The translations under genes were made by a program, and so were the position numbers. Below are positions 1 through 7,603 of a DNA stretch of 26,151 nt, piece by piece. The stretch lies in assembly GCA_964503455.1 (NCBI GenBank), contig CAZCZR010000014.1, positions 1-26,151 on the forward strand. Direction: 5' to 3'. Below the pieces are notes generated by a model that saw nothing but the letters and a program-made list of their open reading frames with translations, was not told the DNA's origin and did not search any database. Every line of letters starts with the position of its first letter. The stretch's first letter is position 1. The DNA is from CAZCZR01 sp964503455 (GTDB lineage Bacteria; Bacillota; Clostridia; UBA1381).

Positions 1-656
1 AATACGTGCTTGCCTATGCGTTTTATCACAGGTCTTGTGCGTATCCATGAATTGGTGGCGGTGCTGGGGTTGTAGTAGTAGATCGCGCCGCCGGTGGGAT
101 CCCAGCCGTTTAAAGCATCGCGCGCCGCGCTGTAACAGGAATCGGTGACCGATGCGTTTATCTGACCGTCATCGACTGCGGTGAATGCGTTTTGCTGATA
201 CACGACGCCGGGTATCGTATCGGGGAACGACGAGTGCTTTACTCTGTTCAGAACCACGGCTCCCACGGCTACCTGCCCTTCGTACACCTCGCCGCGCGCC
301 TCGCCGTTTATAACTCTCGCAAGCAGGTCAACGTTTTGGTTGTACGAGCTTGAGCCGGAGGAGGAGCTTGTCCCCGAAGAAATGCCTATTTTTGCAAGGG
401 TGGCTTTTCCGGCTATGCCGTCCGGCGTAAGACCGTGATTCGCCTGAAAACGCATAACGGCCTTGGTCGTAAGCGTTCCGTATATACCGTCCACCGAGCC
501 GCTGTAATAGTCCCAGCTTTTAAGTCTTGTCTGTATCTGACGCACCTCATTTCCGGTCGAGCCGGGCTTTGACAGCGCCGACGCGCACGTCTGCATACCG
601 AACACCGGCATGACCGAAGCAAAAACCAGCGCGGCAAATTTAGCGATCCTGTTCAT
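1..656 (-). CDS. sleB: SleB-type cell wall hydrolase (peptidoglycan-binding plus Hydrolase_2), 3' end outside window
   Basis: The reading frame runs 218 codons from an ATG with a CAGGAGGA ribosome binding site and leaves the window before its stop, so only the last few residues are missing. Residues 1-28 form a signal peptide. Residues about 33-90 are a PG_binding_1 domain (SVDGIYGTLTTKAV, then TPDGIAGKATL). A serine-rich linker at 92-104 leads to the Hydrolase_2 domain with INGEARGE (E119 is the likely catalytic glutamate), GQVAVGAVVLNRV and YYYNPSTA. Family members are muralytic enzymes acting on spore cortex during germination, and related proteins serve as phage endolysins. It follows the phage tail genes on the same strand but has a 106-bp gap and its own promoter-like sequence, unlike the tightly packed phage genes. 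The family is secure; whether it is host SleB or a phage lysin is open. Confidence 0.88.
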   Translation of the reverse strand, partial: MNRIAKFAALVFASVMPVFGMQTCASALSKPGSTGNEVRQIQTRLKSWDYYSGSVDGIYGTLTTKAVMRFQANHGLTPDGIAGKATLAKIGISSGTSSSSGSSSYNQNVDLLARVINGEARGEVYEGQVAVGAVVLNRVKHSSFPDTIPGVVYQQNAFTAVDDGQINASVTDSCYSAARDALNGWDPTGGAIYYYNPSTATNSWIRTRPVIKRIGKHV

Positions 657-715
657 CCGATCCTCCTGTTTGTTACGCCCTTAAAGCGTCGCATAATTAT
701 TGTGTTGCTTTAACA

Positions 716-744
716 ATTATACCCATTAAAAATATATTTATACA
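716..744 (-). promoter_or_regulatory. putative promoter of the SleB-type hydrolase
   Basis: On the minus strand TATAAT (716-721) lies 17 bp after a poor -35, TGTATA (739-744). The same bases also read GTATA, 14 bp, then GGGTATAATT, which resembles the forespore sigma-F type pattern (GYWTA, about 15 bp, GGNRANANTW) with one mismatch. Either way the hydrolase probably has its own transcription start. Which sigma factor uses it cannot be decided here. Confidence 0.4.
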
Positions 745-762
745 TTCTACCCGTTTCACCCG

Positions 763-2328
763 CTATGATATGGCGTTTCTTATCGCCGCGGCAAGCGCCG
801 GCGAGTCCGAGATCGCGCCGGCGAGGTTGTCCGCCGTCAGCGCAAGACTTCCGTTGATGTATACGCGTCCGGCATCGCCGCTCTTTTTCTCTGTGGAGAT
901 ATTCACAGCGTACACGCCGTCAGAGTCGGGATATGCCGATATTTTCGCCATAAGCGTATTGTCCATGCCGTAAAAAAGCACGGTCGGTCTTTCCGATACA
1001 TTCCCCAAGGACAGCCTGTCTCCGATAACGGCGTCCTTTTCGGTGCTGACAGTGCCTGAAAAGGTCGCCCCGCCGTCATCGTCAAGAGCAATTACCTCAT
1101 TGCCGTTTTTGTCGTACACGGAAAAGCCGAACACCCCGTCGCGATTGCCGATGCGAAGCCTTACCAGCGAGCCGTTTTTGACCGTCATAAGGTCGCGGTC
1201 TATGCTGAAATACCCGTTGCCGCTTATGACCTTGTTCGTGTCGGTGGAAATGTCGCCGCTCAGACAGCTTGTCATGACGCTGCCGCTTTTGTCGGAAACC
1301 TTGTCATAGCTGTCGCAGCCGGACTTGAACTCCTTCAAAAAGTAATACAGGTCGCGCCGTACCCGTCCGAGCGTAAGGCTCATCGTGCCGTCAAGAGGCA
1401 TATACTCGTAGGAGATGATCCGCTTCTCGCCCTCGACGGCTCCGTCCTCGTTTACTAAAATGATCCTGTCGCCCGCTTCGGGAACATATCCGCCGGAGTT
1501 TTCGATCTCTATCGTAAGCGTTTCCGAGGGAACGTCTATCCTGTCGCTGTTTTGCGCGGAAAATTTAAAGCTTGCCATGTCCAGAAGCCTTGCCGCCGAT
1601 GTAACGTCCGAAAAATTCATATACCCTTCAATAACGCCGTATTTTGAGATGTTTTCGCTGTCGATGTACTGAACGCCGCCGTTCACCGAGCCTATGTGCA
1701 GATCCGCTTTCCCGTAGGGATAAAGCCGCGTCACCAGCTGCGATGCGTCCGTTTCGCGTTTTATTACGCGGATATTTCCGGCAAACGAAAATGTCCTGCC
1801 CGTATTTCTTCCTATCCTCGTCACAAGAGCCGCGCTCATGCCGTCAAAATACATCTCCCCGAAGCCGCAAAGCTCCGTGACGGACTTCATCGCGTCAAAC
1901 GCCGTCTGCTTATCCGCGGAAAAGTAGTCTATCAAAATGCCGGTATCGTCAAGCATTTCCATGCCGTCAACGCTTTTTAAAACGGTAATATCCGTATCCG
2001 CGAATATTTTTTCAAGCACCTCCGACGGCTTTACGCCCATCATATCCGGTATGTTTTGCACGTGTATCTTTTTCGCGGCGTATATCCCCTCCAAAAGTCC
2101 CTCCGCCGAAATCTTCTCCGCGTCGGATGCCGTGTAGAGTATCTTATACCGCGTGCCGTCCGCGTCAATCACCATGCCGCTTTTTATAAGAGCGCTGCTT
2201 TCACAGGCGCGCGGCAGACTGAATCGTATTTTTTGATCTCCGTTGACCTCGCCCGAAAGGCTTGCGGCGGCAAGCTCCGAAAGGATGCAGACCGCCGTTT
2301 TGCCGTCCGGCTCAAACAGCCGTATCAC
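763..2328 (-). CDS. phage tail-associated protein, prophage endopeptidase tail family (Tal-like)
   Basis: 521 residues. The N-terminal about 340 residues look like the baseplate hub (gp27-like) fold of siphophage Tal proteins, with the family signature TRLYPYGKADL near residues 200-210 and a YEYMPLDGTMSLTLGRVRRDL stretch near 307-327. The C-terminal part (about 350-521) is rich in Gly, Asp and Ser, with VKNGSLVRLRIGNRDG and FSGTVSTEKDAVIGDRLSLG, resembling trimeric fibre or host-contact extensions. No separate lytic domain is evident. Family members sit at the tail tip and act in adsorption and DNA entry. The start overlaps the stop of the major tail protein gene (ATGA), so the two are translationally coupled. 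The usual genes between these two (chaperones, tape measure, distal tail) are found elsewhere in this locus. Confidence 0.8.
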   Translation of the reverse strand: MIRLFEPDGKTAVCILSELAAASLSGEVNGDQKIRFSLPRACESSALIKSGMVIDADGTRYKILYTASDAEKISAEGLLEGIYAAKKIHVQNIPDMMGVKPSEVLEKIFADTDITVLKSVDGMEMLDDTGILIDYFSADKQTAFDAMKSVTELCGFGEMYFDGMSAALVTRIGRNTGRTFSFAGNIRVIKRETDASQLVTRLYPYGKADLHIGSVNGGVQYIDSENISKYGVIEGYMNFSDVTSAARLLDMASFKFSAQNSDRIDVPSETLTIEIENSGGYVPEAGDRIILVNEDGAVEGEKRIISYEYMPLDGTMSLTLGRVRRDLYYFLKEFKSGCDSYDKVSDKSGSVMTSCLSGDISTDTNKVISGNGYFSIDRDLMTVKNGSLVRLRIGNRDGVFGFSVYDKNGNEVIALDDDGGATFSGTVSTEKDAVIGDRLSLGNVSERPTVLFYGMDNTLMAKISAYPDSDGVYAVNISTEKKSGDAGRVYINGSLALTADNLAGAISDSPALAAAIRNAIS

Positions 2329-2930
2329 GCCTCGGCTCCCGGATACCAGTTAAGGTCGGAAAACCACTTTTCCTCAACCGTTTCCTTCGTCACGCCGTCG
2401 GGCAGATCGTTTGAGTCTATATAAGCGTAATACGCCGAATCCGACTCTCTCATCACCGAGGTGTACTCCGCCTTGGAGGTTTTCGGCGAAAGACCGGACA
2501 CAGCCTTTGTCTTGCCGCCCGTGGCGGATGTGAAGGAGTACGAGCCTTTGTAGTATCTCACATATCTATAGCTGCCGTCGGACTTCAGAATCCTCCACGC
2601 CACGCCGAAGTATGCCGTTGAAGCCTCTCCCGCCACCTCGCAAACGCCGTCTTTCATCGAAAGACCTCTCCACGCGGCGTCCACCGCGGGCGGTATATCC
2701 GCGTTTGTCAGCGTGTGACCGAGCTTGCCCATATAAGCGGCGGCGTCATATATGCCGTTGTCCGCCTCGAATATTTCCACGCCTCCGTTGTCTGACGGGG
2801 CGATCTCCACAGTACCGGGCAGCGACACCGCCTCGCCGTATATCGTGCCGGACGAAGTGTCCGATTCTACCTTAAAAAATGTGTATTTGTCAACGCCGAT
2901 AGCCGGCATAGGTTTTTTGAAACTGATCAT
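2325..2930 (-). CDS. phage major tail (tube) protein
   Basis: 201 residues, the usual length for phi13/TP901-type major tail proteins. The N-terminus KPMPAIGVDKYTFFKV followed by a GEAVSLPGTVEIAPSDNGG stretch is typical of the family (approach to tube-forming beta sandwich, then a segment facing the lumen). The sequence shows no signal peptide or membrane segment. The start has a strong AAGGAGGAAATT site. The product would polymerise into the tail tube. The gene follows three head-tail joining genes, as in other siphophages, but is followed directly by the Tal-like gene. Confidence 0.72.
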   Translation of the reverse strand: MISFKKPMPAIGVDKYTFFKVESDTSSGTIYGEAVSLPGTVEIAPSDNGGVEIFEADNGIYDAAAYMGKLGHTLTNADIPPAVDAAWRGLSMKDGVCEVAGEASTAYFGVAWRILKSDGSYRYVRYYKGSYSFTSATGGKTKAVSGLSPKTSKAEYTSVMRESDSAYYAYIDSNDLPDGVTKETVEEKWFSDLNWYPGAEA

Positions 2931-2955
2931 AATTTCCTCCTTGTATTAAAAATCC

Positions 2956-3282
2956 TCATACAAACATCTCATTACTCATCAAAAGCTCCACGCTGAACGA
3001 ATCCTCGTGAGAGGTGCGGCGCATATTGTCGGCGAGCCAGCCGTCGTCGGAAAATTCGCGCCTGATACCCTCGGCTATTTCCCACGCGCTCTTTGCCACC
3101 TTGTCCCAGACGCCTATTTTGATGCGAATTATCTCCGAGCAAACCTCGTTGTCGGCGAAAAATCCCGGCTCCCGTCCGACAGCGTCATACGTCACCGCCG
3201 GATATCCGGCAGGCTCGCCCAAGCCCGGGTACTTTGCGCTGTAACGGTCAAGCACTTGCTTCATGTATTCGTTTATATCCAT
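2956..3282 (-). CDS. small phage protein, probable tail terminator or completion protein
   Basis: 108 residues, soluble and acidic. It begins MDINEYMKQVLDRYSAKYPG and contains IIRIKIGVWDKVAKSAWEIAEGIRREF, a beta strand then helix layout seen in small tail-terminator and minor-capsid joining proteins (SPP1 gp17 or HK97 gp10 neighbourhood). The function is assigned mainly by position: after two connector-like genes and just before the major tail protein. The start has a GGAGGAGG site and overlaps the previous gene by 10 bp. Sequence identity to a named family was not recognised. Confidence 0.55.
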   Translation of the reverse strand: MDINEYMKQVLDRYSAKYPGLGEPAGYPAVTYDAVGREPGFFADNEVCSEIIRIKIGVWDKVAKSAWEIAEGIRREFSDDGWLADNMRRTSHEDSFSVELLMSNEMFV

Positions 3283-3605
3283 GTGTCCTCCTCCGCTTCT
3301 ATCGTTATTCCCAGATCGCCTCTGATGATCCTCTCTATCCTGTATACCGCGCCGCCGAGCTGTATTCCCATATCCTCGTTTACCTCCGTATCCGGCGGCA
3401 CGTATATAACGGCTTTATGCTCCGATGTTATGATACCTCTGTCCCGTTCCTCCTGCCGGAGACTGACGGGATCCAGTCCGGCGCGCGCCTTAAATTCGGG
3501 CACGAACGTCTTTCTCCCGTCATAACCTCCTCCGGTAAAGCTTCCGAAAACGATCTCGGTATCTCTCATAATATCGAACGCGCCGGCAAGCTTACCCAAT
3601 ATCAC
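3273..3605 (-). CDS. small phage protein, probable head closure (head-tail joining) protein
   Basis: I chose the GTG at 3605 (110 residues): it lies about ten bases after a GGGGG stretch and overlaps the stop of the preceding connector gene. A longer frame from a TTG at 3641 would overlap more and lacks a good site, and an internal ATG at 3569 has no site. The protein carries IMRDTEIVFGSF, an arginine- and glutamate-rich centre, and a VYRIERIIRGDLGITIEAEED end, a beta-rich layout like SPP1 gp16-type head-closure proteins. Assignment rests on size and position between the connector and tail terminator genes. Confidence 0.52.
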   Translation of the reverse strand: MILGKLAGAFDIMRDTEIVFGSFTGGGYDGRKTFVPEFKARAGLDPVSLRQEERDRGIITSEHKAVIYVPPDTEVNEDMGIQLGGAVYRIERIIRGDLGITIEAEEDTWI

Positions 3606-3915
3606 TCGGCAGATACCCCCTTTTATCGCGAAACCTCTCAAGCTCTTCCCTGTAGCCGCTCATTTCACAGCCGGGCGTGCCGAACTCTATCCTGCGCTCT
3701 CCCTCCGTAACGGATACCGCGCCCGAACGCGCTCTTGTCTGCGACAAGTACATATCCGCGCCTATTCTCGCGGCAAGAGCCTCAAGCCCCGGCGTAAGCT
3801 CCTCTGTGCCGGTGTACGCCTTCACCAAAGCCTCCGCCTCATCGGCTATCACCGCCAAAGCCGCGTCATCGGCGTCGCCGCTTATTCCGGCAAGAGCCTT
3901 TATCTTCTCTGTCAT
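3592..3915 (-). CDS. phage head-tail connector (gp6/gp15-like adaptor)
   Basis: 107 residues, mostly helical. Residues 1-60 read as a helical bundle with AGISGDADDAALAVIADEAEALVKAY and LAARIGADMYLSQTRARSGA, a pattern typical of the DNA-packaging or head-tail adaptor proteins that dock under the portal (HK97 gp6, SPP1 gp15). The C-terminus has VTEGERRIEFG and ends RGYLPSDIG. A GGAGG site precedes the ATG at 3915. It is the first gene after the major capsid gene, which is where this adaptor normally lies. Confidence 0.62.
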   Translation of the reverse strand: MTEKIKALAGISGDADDAALAVIADEAEALVKAYTGTEELTPGLEALAARIGADMYLSQTRARSGAVSVTEGERRIEFGTPGCEMSGYREELERFRDKRGYLPSDIG

Positions 3916-3941
3916 ACTATCCGCCTCCGGTTATATTTATC

Positions 3942-4760
3942 TCACGCCTTTTTGTGTATGTACACGCCGGCGGTCTTGTTGGAAAGCACGAACGCGTCGT
4001 AGATTACTCTGCCCTCGATAAGCCAGCCGTTGATTCCGGGAGGATTGTCGTGTACCTTGTAGTCCGCAAGCGATACGGGAGCCACGGTAGCTCTCGGCGT
4101 GGTGAGTATAAACTCGACATTCGCGGGCATATACGATGTGGGCGCGAGTATAAGCGGCACACCGTCCACCGAGCCGACCTGACCCTTTACAAGCATCTTC
4201 TGCGACAGATCTCCCGATTTGATGAACGCGCCGTCAAGCTTTATCGCCTTGTAAAAATTCGGCGACACAAACGCAACTCTTCCCGCCACGGGGACCTTCG
4301 CGTCCGTAAGCGAGAGCTGTGCGTCCAAAAATACCTCAAGCGCGTTTGACGAGGTAACGGCCTTGACAGCCGACGCGCCCGCGCCGTTTGCCATAGCGTC
4401 AAGACGGTATATATCGATTTCGGGTATGATCACCTCGTCTATCTGTCTTTGAAGCGCAGTCCCTGCGGCGTTTGCCATCTGTGTTTCGTTGTAGTTGCCC
4501 TTGTCAATGGTAAATGTGAAAGAGCGGTCCTTTGAAAGCGTCAGCTCCTGCACGGTGTTGCCAAGCTCGTCGGCGGTACCGTAACGGCCGGAGCCGCTTC
4601 TCTGATAGTCGTTCATCTCCGCCGTCGGGACCGAGTATACGTTAACGGTCTTAACGCCCGTAAAGTCGTAGTCCTTGTTCACCGCAGGCTCCGTCAGCGA
4701 TCCCATACGGAAACGCTCGTCGATATTCTGTGCGTATTTTTCAGCATAATTAACAGCCAT
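3942..4760 (-). CDS. phage major capsid protein
   Basis: 272 residues, short for an HK97-fold coat protein. It starts MAVNYAEKYAQNIDERF and contains SFTFTIDKGNYNETQMANAA, LQRQIDEVIIPEIDIYRLDAM, GRVAFVSPNFYKAIKLDGAF and SVDGVPLILAPTSYMPANV, the layout of coat proteins in Firmicute siphophages (E-loop, spine helix, P-domain strands). There is no N-terminal delta domain, in keeping with a separate scaffold gene immediately upstream. No prohead protease gene is visible. The ribosome binding site is AAAGGAAAGG. Its place after portal and scaffold supports the call. Confidence 0.8.
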   Translation of the reverse strand: MAVNYAEKYAQNIDERFRMGSLTEPAVNKDYDFTGVKTVNVYSVPTAEMNDYQRSGSGRYGTADELGNTVQELTLSKDRSFTFTIDKGNYNETQMANAAGTALQRQIDEVIIPEIDIYRLDAMANGAGASAVKAVTSSNALEVFLDAQLSLTDAKVPVAGRVAFVSPNFYKAIKLDGAFIKSGDLSQKMLVKGQVGSVDGVPLILAPTSYMPANVEFILTTPRATVAPVSLADYKVHDNPPGINGWLIEGRVIYDAFVLSNKTAGVYIHKKA

Positions 4761-4792
4761 GATTTTTTACCTTTCCTTTCGTTTTCCAAAAA

Positions 4793-5260
4793 TTAATATT
4801 GTTTCGCAAATCCTTCCAAAAAAGCGTCCGCCCTGTTTACGGGAGCGCTTTTGGGAGCGTGTCCACGCAGCTTGCGCTCGACCTCTGCTTCAAGCGCCGC
4901 CGAAAACGCCTTTTTAAACGCTGCGGCTCTTTCCTTCATTACCTCGGTGTCGGCATCCGATAAAAATTCCGCAAATTCTGCGGGAATACCGTTTTCGCGG
5001 AGATACTTCTCCGTTTCAAAACGCGCCCTTTCATCGGCATACTCCTTTTTCTCGGAATCAAACTCGCGTATCTCGCGCATAAAGCGTTCAAGCGCGCTTT
5101 CCGACTCCTCCGGCTCCTCGCCGCCGTTTCCCTTTTTCGACTCCTCCTTTCCGGCGTTGTCCGCTTTCTCGTCCTCTTTTTCAAAAGCCTCTCTTTCAAG
5201 ACCTTCCCTCTCCTCCGGCTCTTCGCCGGACAGCTTCTTTTTCTTGCCGAAATAAGCCAT
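4793..5260 (-). CDS. phage scaffolding protein, DUF4355 type
   Basis: 155 residues, extremely rich in Glu and Lys. Residues 1-60 are low complexity and acidic. Residues about 60-145 form a charged helix or coiled coil containing FETEKYLRENGIPAEFAEFL and MKERAAAFKKAFSAALEAEV, the recognisable DUF4355 core. The C-terminus is basic or polar and ends AFLEGFAKQY, a typical coat-binding tail. Scaffold proteins guide procapsid assembly and then leave. The gene has an AAGGAGG site and lies 32 bp upstream of the capsid gene. Confidence 0.78.
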   Translation of the reverse strand: MAYFGKKKKLSGEEPEEREGLEREAFEKEDEKADNAGKEESKKGNGGEEPEESESALERFMREIREFDSEKKEYADERARFETEKYLRENGIPAEFAEFLSDADTEVMKERAAAFKKAFSAALEAEVERKLRGHAPKSAPVNRADAFLEGFAKQY

Positions 5261-5381
5261 TGTTTTACCTCCTTGTTTTTTTATGCTTTTAACGGGGCGC
5301 AGCGCTTAAAGACCGGCGCTTCGCATAGGCGATATTGCTCTGTCATTTGACCGCCGCGCCCACGGGCAATTCGGAATAAGC

Positions 5382-6689
5382 TCACGCCGTAATTCCCGCC
5401 GAGGGCTCGATACCCTCGTTTTGCTGTATATCCTTTTCCTCGGCGGCGTCGGTGACGAAAGGCAGCCTTGACAGAAGCGTCTCCCTCGATACAATGCCGT
5501 CAAGCAGCTTTACGGTTCTTGCCGCCTCATACTCGTTCACGGGCAGATTTCTCTTAAACTCCACATCCACCGCGTATGACGGCACCGGCTGCATATTTTT
5601 CTTTGTGTTTAAGAATCTGCAGTACATATCGAACCTCCGCTTCAGACCTCGCTCAAAAAATCTTTCCTTCGTTCTGACCTTCTGCTCAAAGCCCATAAGC
5701 TTATACCTTATCGCCACGCCCGACAGATTATTCGCGAACGTATCCTCCGACAGATCCGGCACCATGGAGAAACGGTGTATATCCTCCTTGATCGCCGTTC
5801 TTAAAACCTCCGCGTCGTTTTCGGACATCTGCTTTGACAAATACCTCGCATCTCCGCCGCAGTCCGCCATCAGGATCTTCTCCTGCCTAAGCTTTCTCGC
5901 CCGTTCCGAGTCTATCTCTATGCCCTGCAAAAGCAAAAGCGAATCCACAAACTGCTCCTTGTCGTTCACTCTGTCCGACATAAGCAGATTGTAAGCGTCT
6001 ATCAAAGAGATCTCGTCCTCAAAGTCGCCGCTTCTTTCGGTATTGTTTTCGTACTCGATTATGTTCACGTCGCCGAAATAATTGGTTTGGACGCTTTCAA
6101 GATACAAATCCGAATAGCTCTCGGTATCGCCTTTAAAATAGTACGTATCGGACGGCGTGTACACCGCCGCGCGCACTCCGCATTTGCGGCCGTCGATATT
6201 GAGCGCCTCGTAATAATGCACTCCGAAAAGCCTGCGCCTGTCGGCTGTGTTAGAGTATACCACAAAGGTGTTCTCCGTCGGAAGCACCGCCGAGCGCGGG
6301 TTCGCGTTCTCATCCGCGTATACCGCCTCGTATGCCCTTCCGTAAATGGACGCGTTCTTTTCCAGCTCACAGTCCACCGCCGCCACCGACTGCTGAAAAT
6401 ACTCGTTTTTGACAGGCTCTATATCATAGCCCTCGCTCACGGAATACGTCACGGGATTGGATATAAGGTATGATACCGTCATATCCGTAATGTATCGGGC
6501 ATGATTTGCCATAAGCCTGTTGTTCGGCACCGCCTGAGATTCCCTCTTTCTTGAAAGTATCGCGTGATCTCCGTTGTAATACGCGGCAAGCCTTGAAAAT
6601 CTCGGCAGCTCCGTTCTGTGCCTCGCGATCAGCCGCCCAACAATATCGGCGCTTATCCCGTCCTTAAATTCATTCTCGTCAATTATCAT
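5382..6689 (-). CDS. phage portal protein, SPP1 gp6 family
   Basis: 435 residues. Family features are the N-terminal region with RHRTELPRFSRLAAYYNGDH, then VPNNRLMANHARYITDMTVSY and LISNPVTYS, YGRAYEAVYADENANPR, ENTFVVYSNTADRRR near 140-155, the LIDAYNLLMSDRVNDKEQF segment, and the helical stem region near 330-370 with SGVAIRYKLMGFEQKVRTKE. The dodecameric portal is the DNA entry and exit channel of the capsid. The usual companion MuF/gp7 minor head protein is absent: the scaffold gene follows after a 121-bp gap. The portal is separated from the terminase by five tail genes, which is unusual. Confidence 0.85.
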   Translation of the reverse strand: MIIDENEFKDGISADIVGRLIARHRTELPRFSRLAAYYNGDHAILSRKRESQAVPNNRLMANHARYITDMTVSYLISNPVTYSVSEGYDIEPVKNEYFQQSVAAVDCELEKNASIYGRAYEAVYADENANPRSAVLPTENTFVVYSNTADRRRLFGVHYYEALNIDGRKCGVRAAVYTPSDTYYFKGDTESYSDLYLESVQTNYFGDVNIIEYENNTERSGDFEDEISLIDAYNLLMSDRVNDKEQFVDSLLLLQGIEIDSERARKLRQEKILMADCGGDARYLSKQMSENDAEVLRTAIKEDIHRFSMVPDLSEDTFANNLSGVAIRYKLMGFEQKVRTKERFFERGLKRRFDMYCRFLNTKKNMQPVPSYAVDVEFKRNLPVNEYEAARTVKLLDGIVSRETLLSRLPFVTDAAEEKDIQQNEGIEPSAGITA

Positions 6690-6737
6690 TGATTTTTTCC
6701 TTTCCTAAGTCCTTGACCGAAAACGTCATATACGGCT

Positions 6738-7595
6738 TTATTCAAACAGGCAGTTCCATTCTTCGGGATCCGCACTGTAGGTAAACAGCGGCTCGGCGGA
6801 TATTGTCACCTCGCACGCCTTTTCGGCGGTTACCGTAACTATCCCCGCGCCCGGGGCAAGCTCCAAAAAGCTTCCCTCAACATCCCCCGCGGCACAGGCT
6901 CCGGATCCGTCCGTGACAGTCATTTCGCCGCAGTCCGCCGTTATGGCGGCGGCGCTTCCCGTATAAGAGAGCGTCCTGCCCGAAGCCGACACGCTTACCG
7001 ATGACAGCCCTTGCGCACATTCCAGCACGATAACGGGTCTTACCGCCATATTGCCGAAATTCATCACCTCAAGCTCCGTACCTCCCGCCGCGACTGAAAA
7101 CGTCTTTGAAGAATACGCCGAAAGACCTATCGGCACCGCCGAGCCTATTTTTACCATAACTCCCAGGCTCACCATTTCCTCCGCCTTGTAAACGCATCGG
7201 CATCCGGGGCGCATACGAAACGCCGCCGCCACCTCCGCCGCGGGAGCGCCGCTCATTCTCGATATTTCAGGCTCGCCTGCGCATGACGCCGTCCATACCG
7301 AAAACGGCAGCGCGTCAAATATCAGATCCCCTTTTCCCGAAAGCCAGCCGCATAAACGGCCGAGCTTCTTTTCAAGCGCTTCCCTGTCGCGGGCGGTCAC
7401 AAACAGCCTGACCTCCGCTGTCATATCCTCATAGAAGAAACGCTTGTAGGAGTTGAGATCGGAAAGCTCCAGCGAACCGTCACGCAGCTCCGGCGTGAAG
7501 AACCTTACCCTTTGCTCCGCTCTCGCGCCCAGACGCTCCGTCCTCACGGATTTTGTAAACGCGTCCGAGTGAATATCTCTGAATTTAAATCCCAT
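6738..7595 (-). CDS. phage distal tail protein (Dit-like)
   Basis: 285 residues. The start MGFKFRDIHSDAF matches the common opening of Dit proteins (a short strand then the I-H-S motif), followed by an N-terminal ring domain with SYKRFFYEDMTAEVRLFVTA and WLSGKGDLIFDALPFSVWTA. The C-terminal half is beta-rich, with a galectin-like or jelly-roll pattern from about residue 160. Dit forms the hub joining the tail tube to the tip. It lies 8 bp after the tape measure gene, the usual order, but its usual downstream partner Tal is about 5 kb further on. Confidence 0.72.
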   Translation of the reverse strand: MGFKFRDIHSDAFTKSVRTERLGARAEQRVRFFTPELRDGSLELSDLNSYKRFFYEDMTAEVRLFVTARDREALEKKLGRLCGWLSGKGDLIFDALPFSVWTASCAGEPEISRMSGAPAAEVAAAFRMRPGCRCVYKAEEMVSLGVMVKIGSAVPIGLSAYSSKTFSVAAGGTELEVMNFGNMAVRPVIVLECAQGLSSVSVSASGRTLSYTGSAAAITADCGEMTVTDGSGACAAGDVEGSFLELAPGAGIVTVTAEKACEVTISAEPLFTYSADPEEWNCLFE

Positions 7596-7603
7596 ATGCC
7601 CTC

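Noticed and set aside
413..637. Minus-strand 74-codon frame overlapping the hydrolase gene
   Set aside because: It is an Arg- and Cys-rich shadow frame of the SleB-type gene, which has clear domains and a ribosome site.
3273..3641. Longer TTG start for the head closure protein
   Set aside because: A TTG with no site and a large overlap is less likely than the GTG at 3605, which follows a G-rich site.
5261..5381. Possible 21-codon gene or regulatory RNA between portal and scaffold
   Set aside because: The frame starting ATGACAGAGCAA has no ribosome site. The AGCGC/GCGCT hairpin is short and has no T run.
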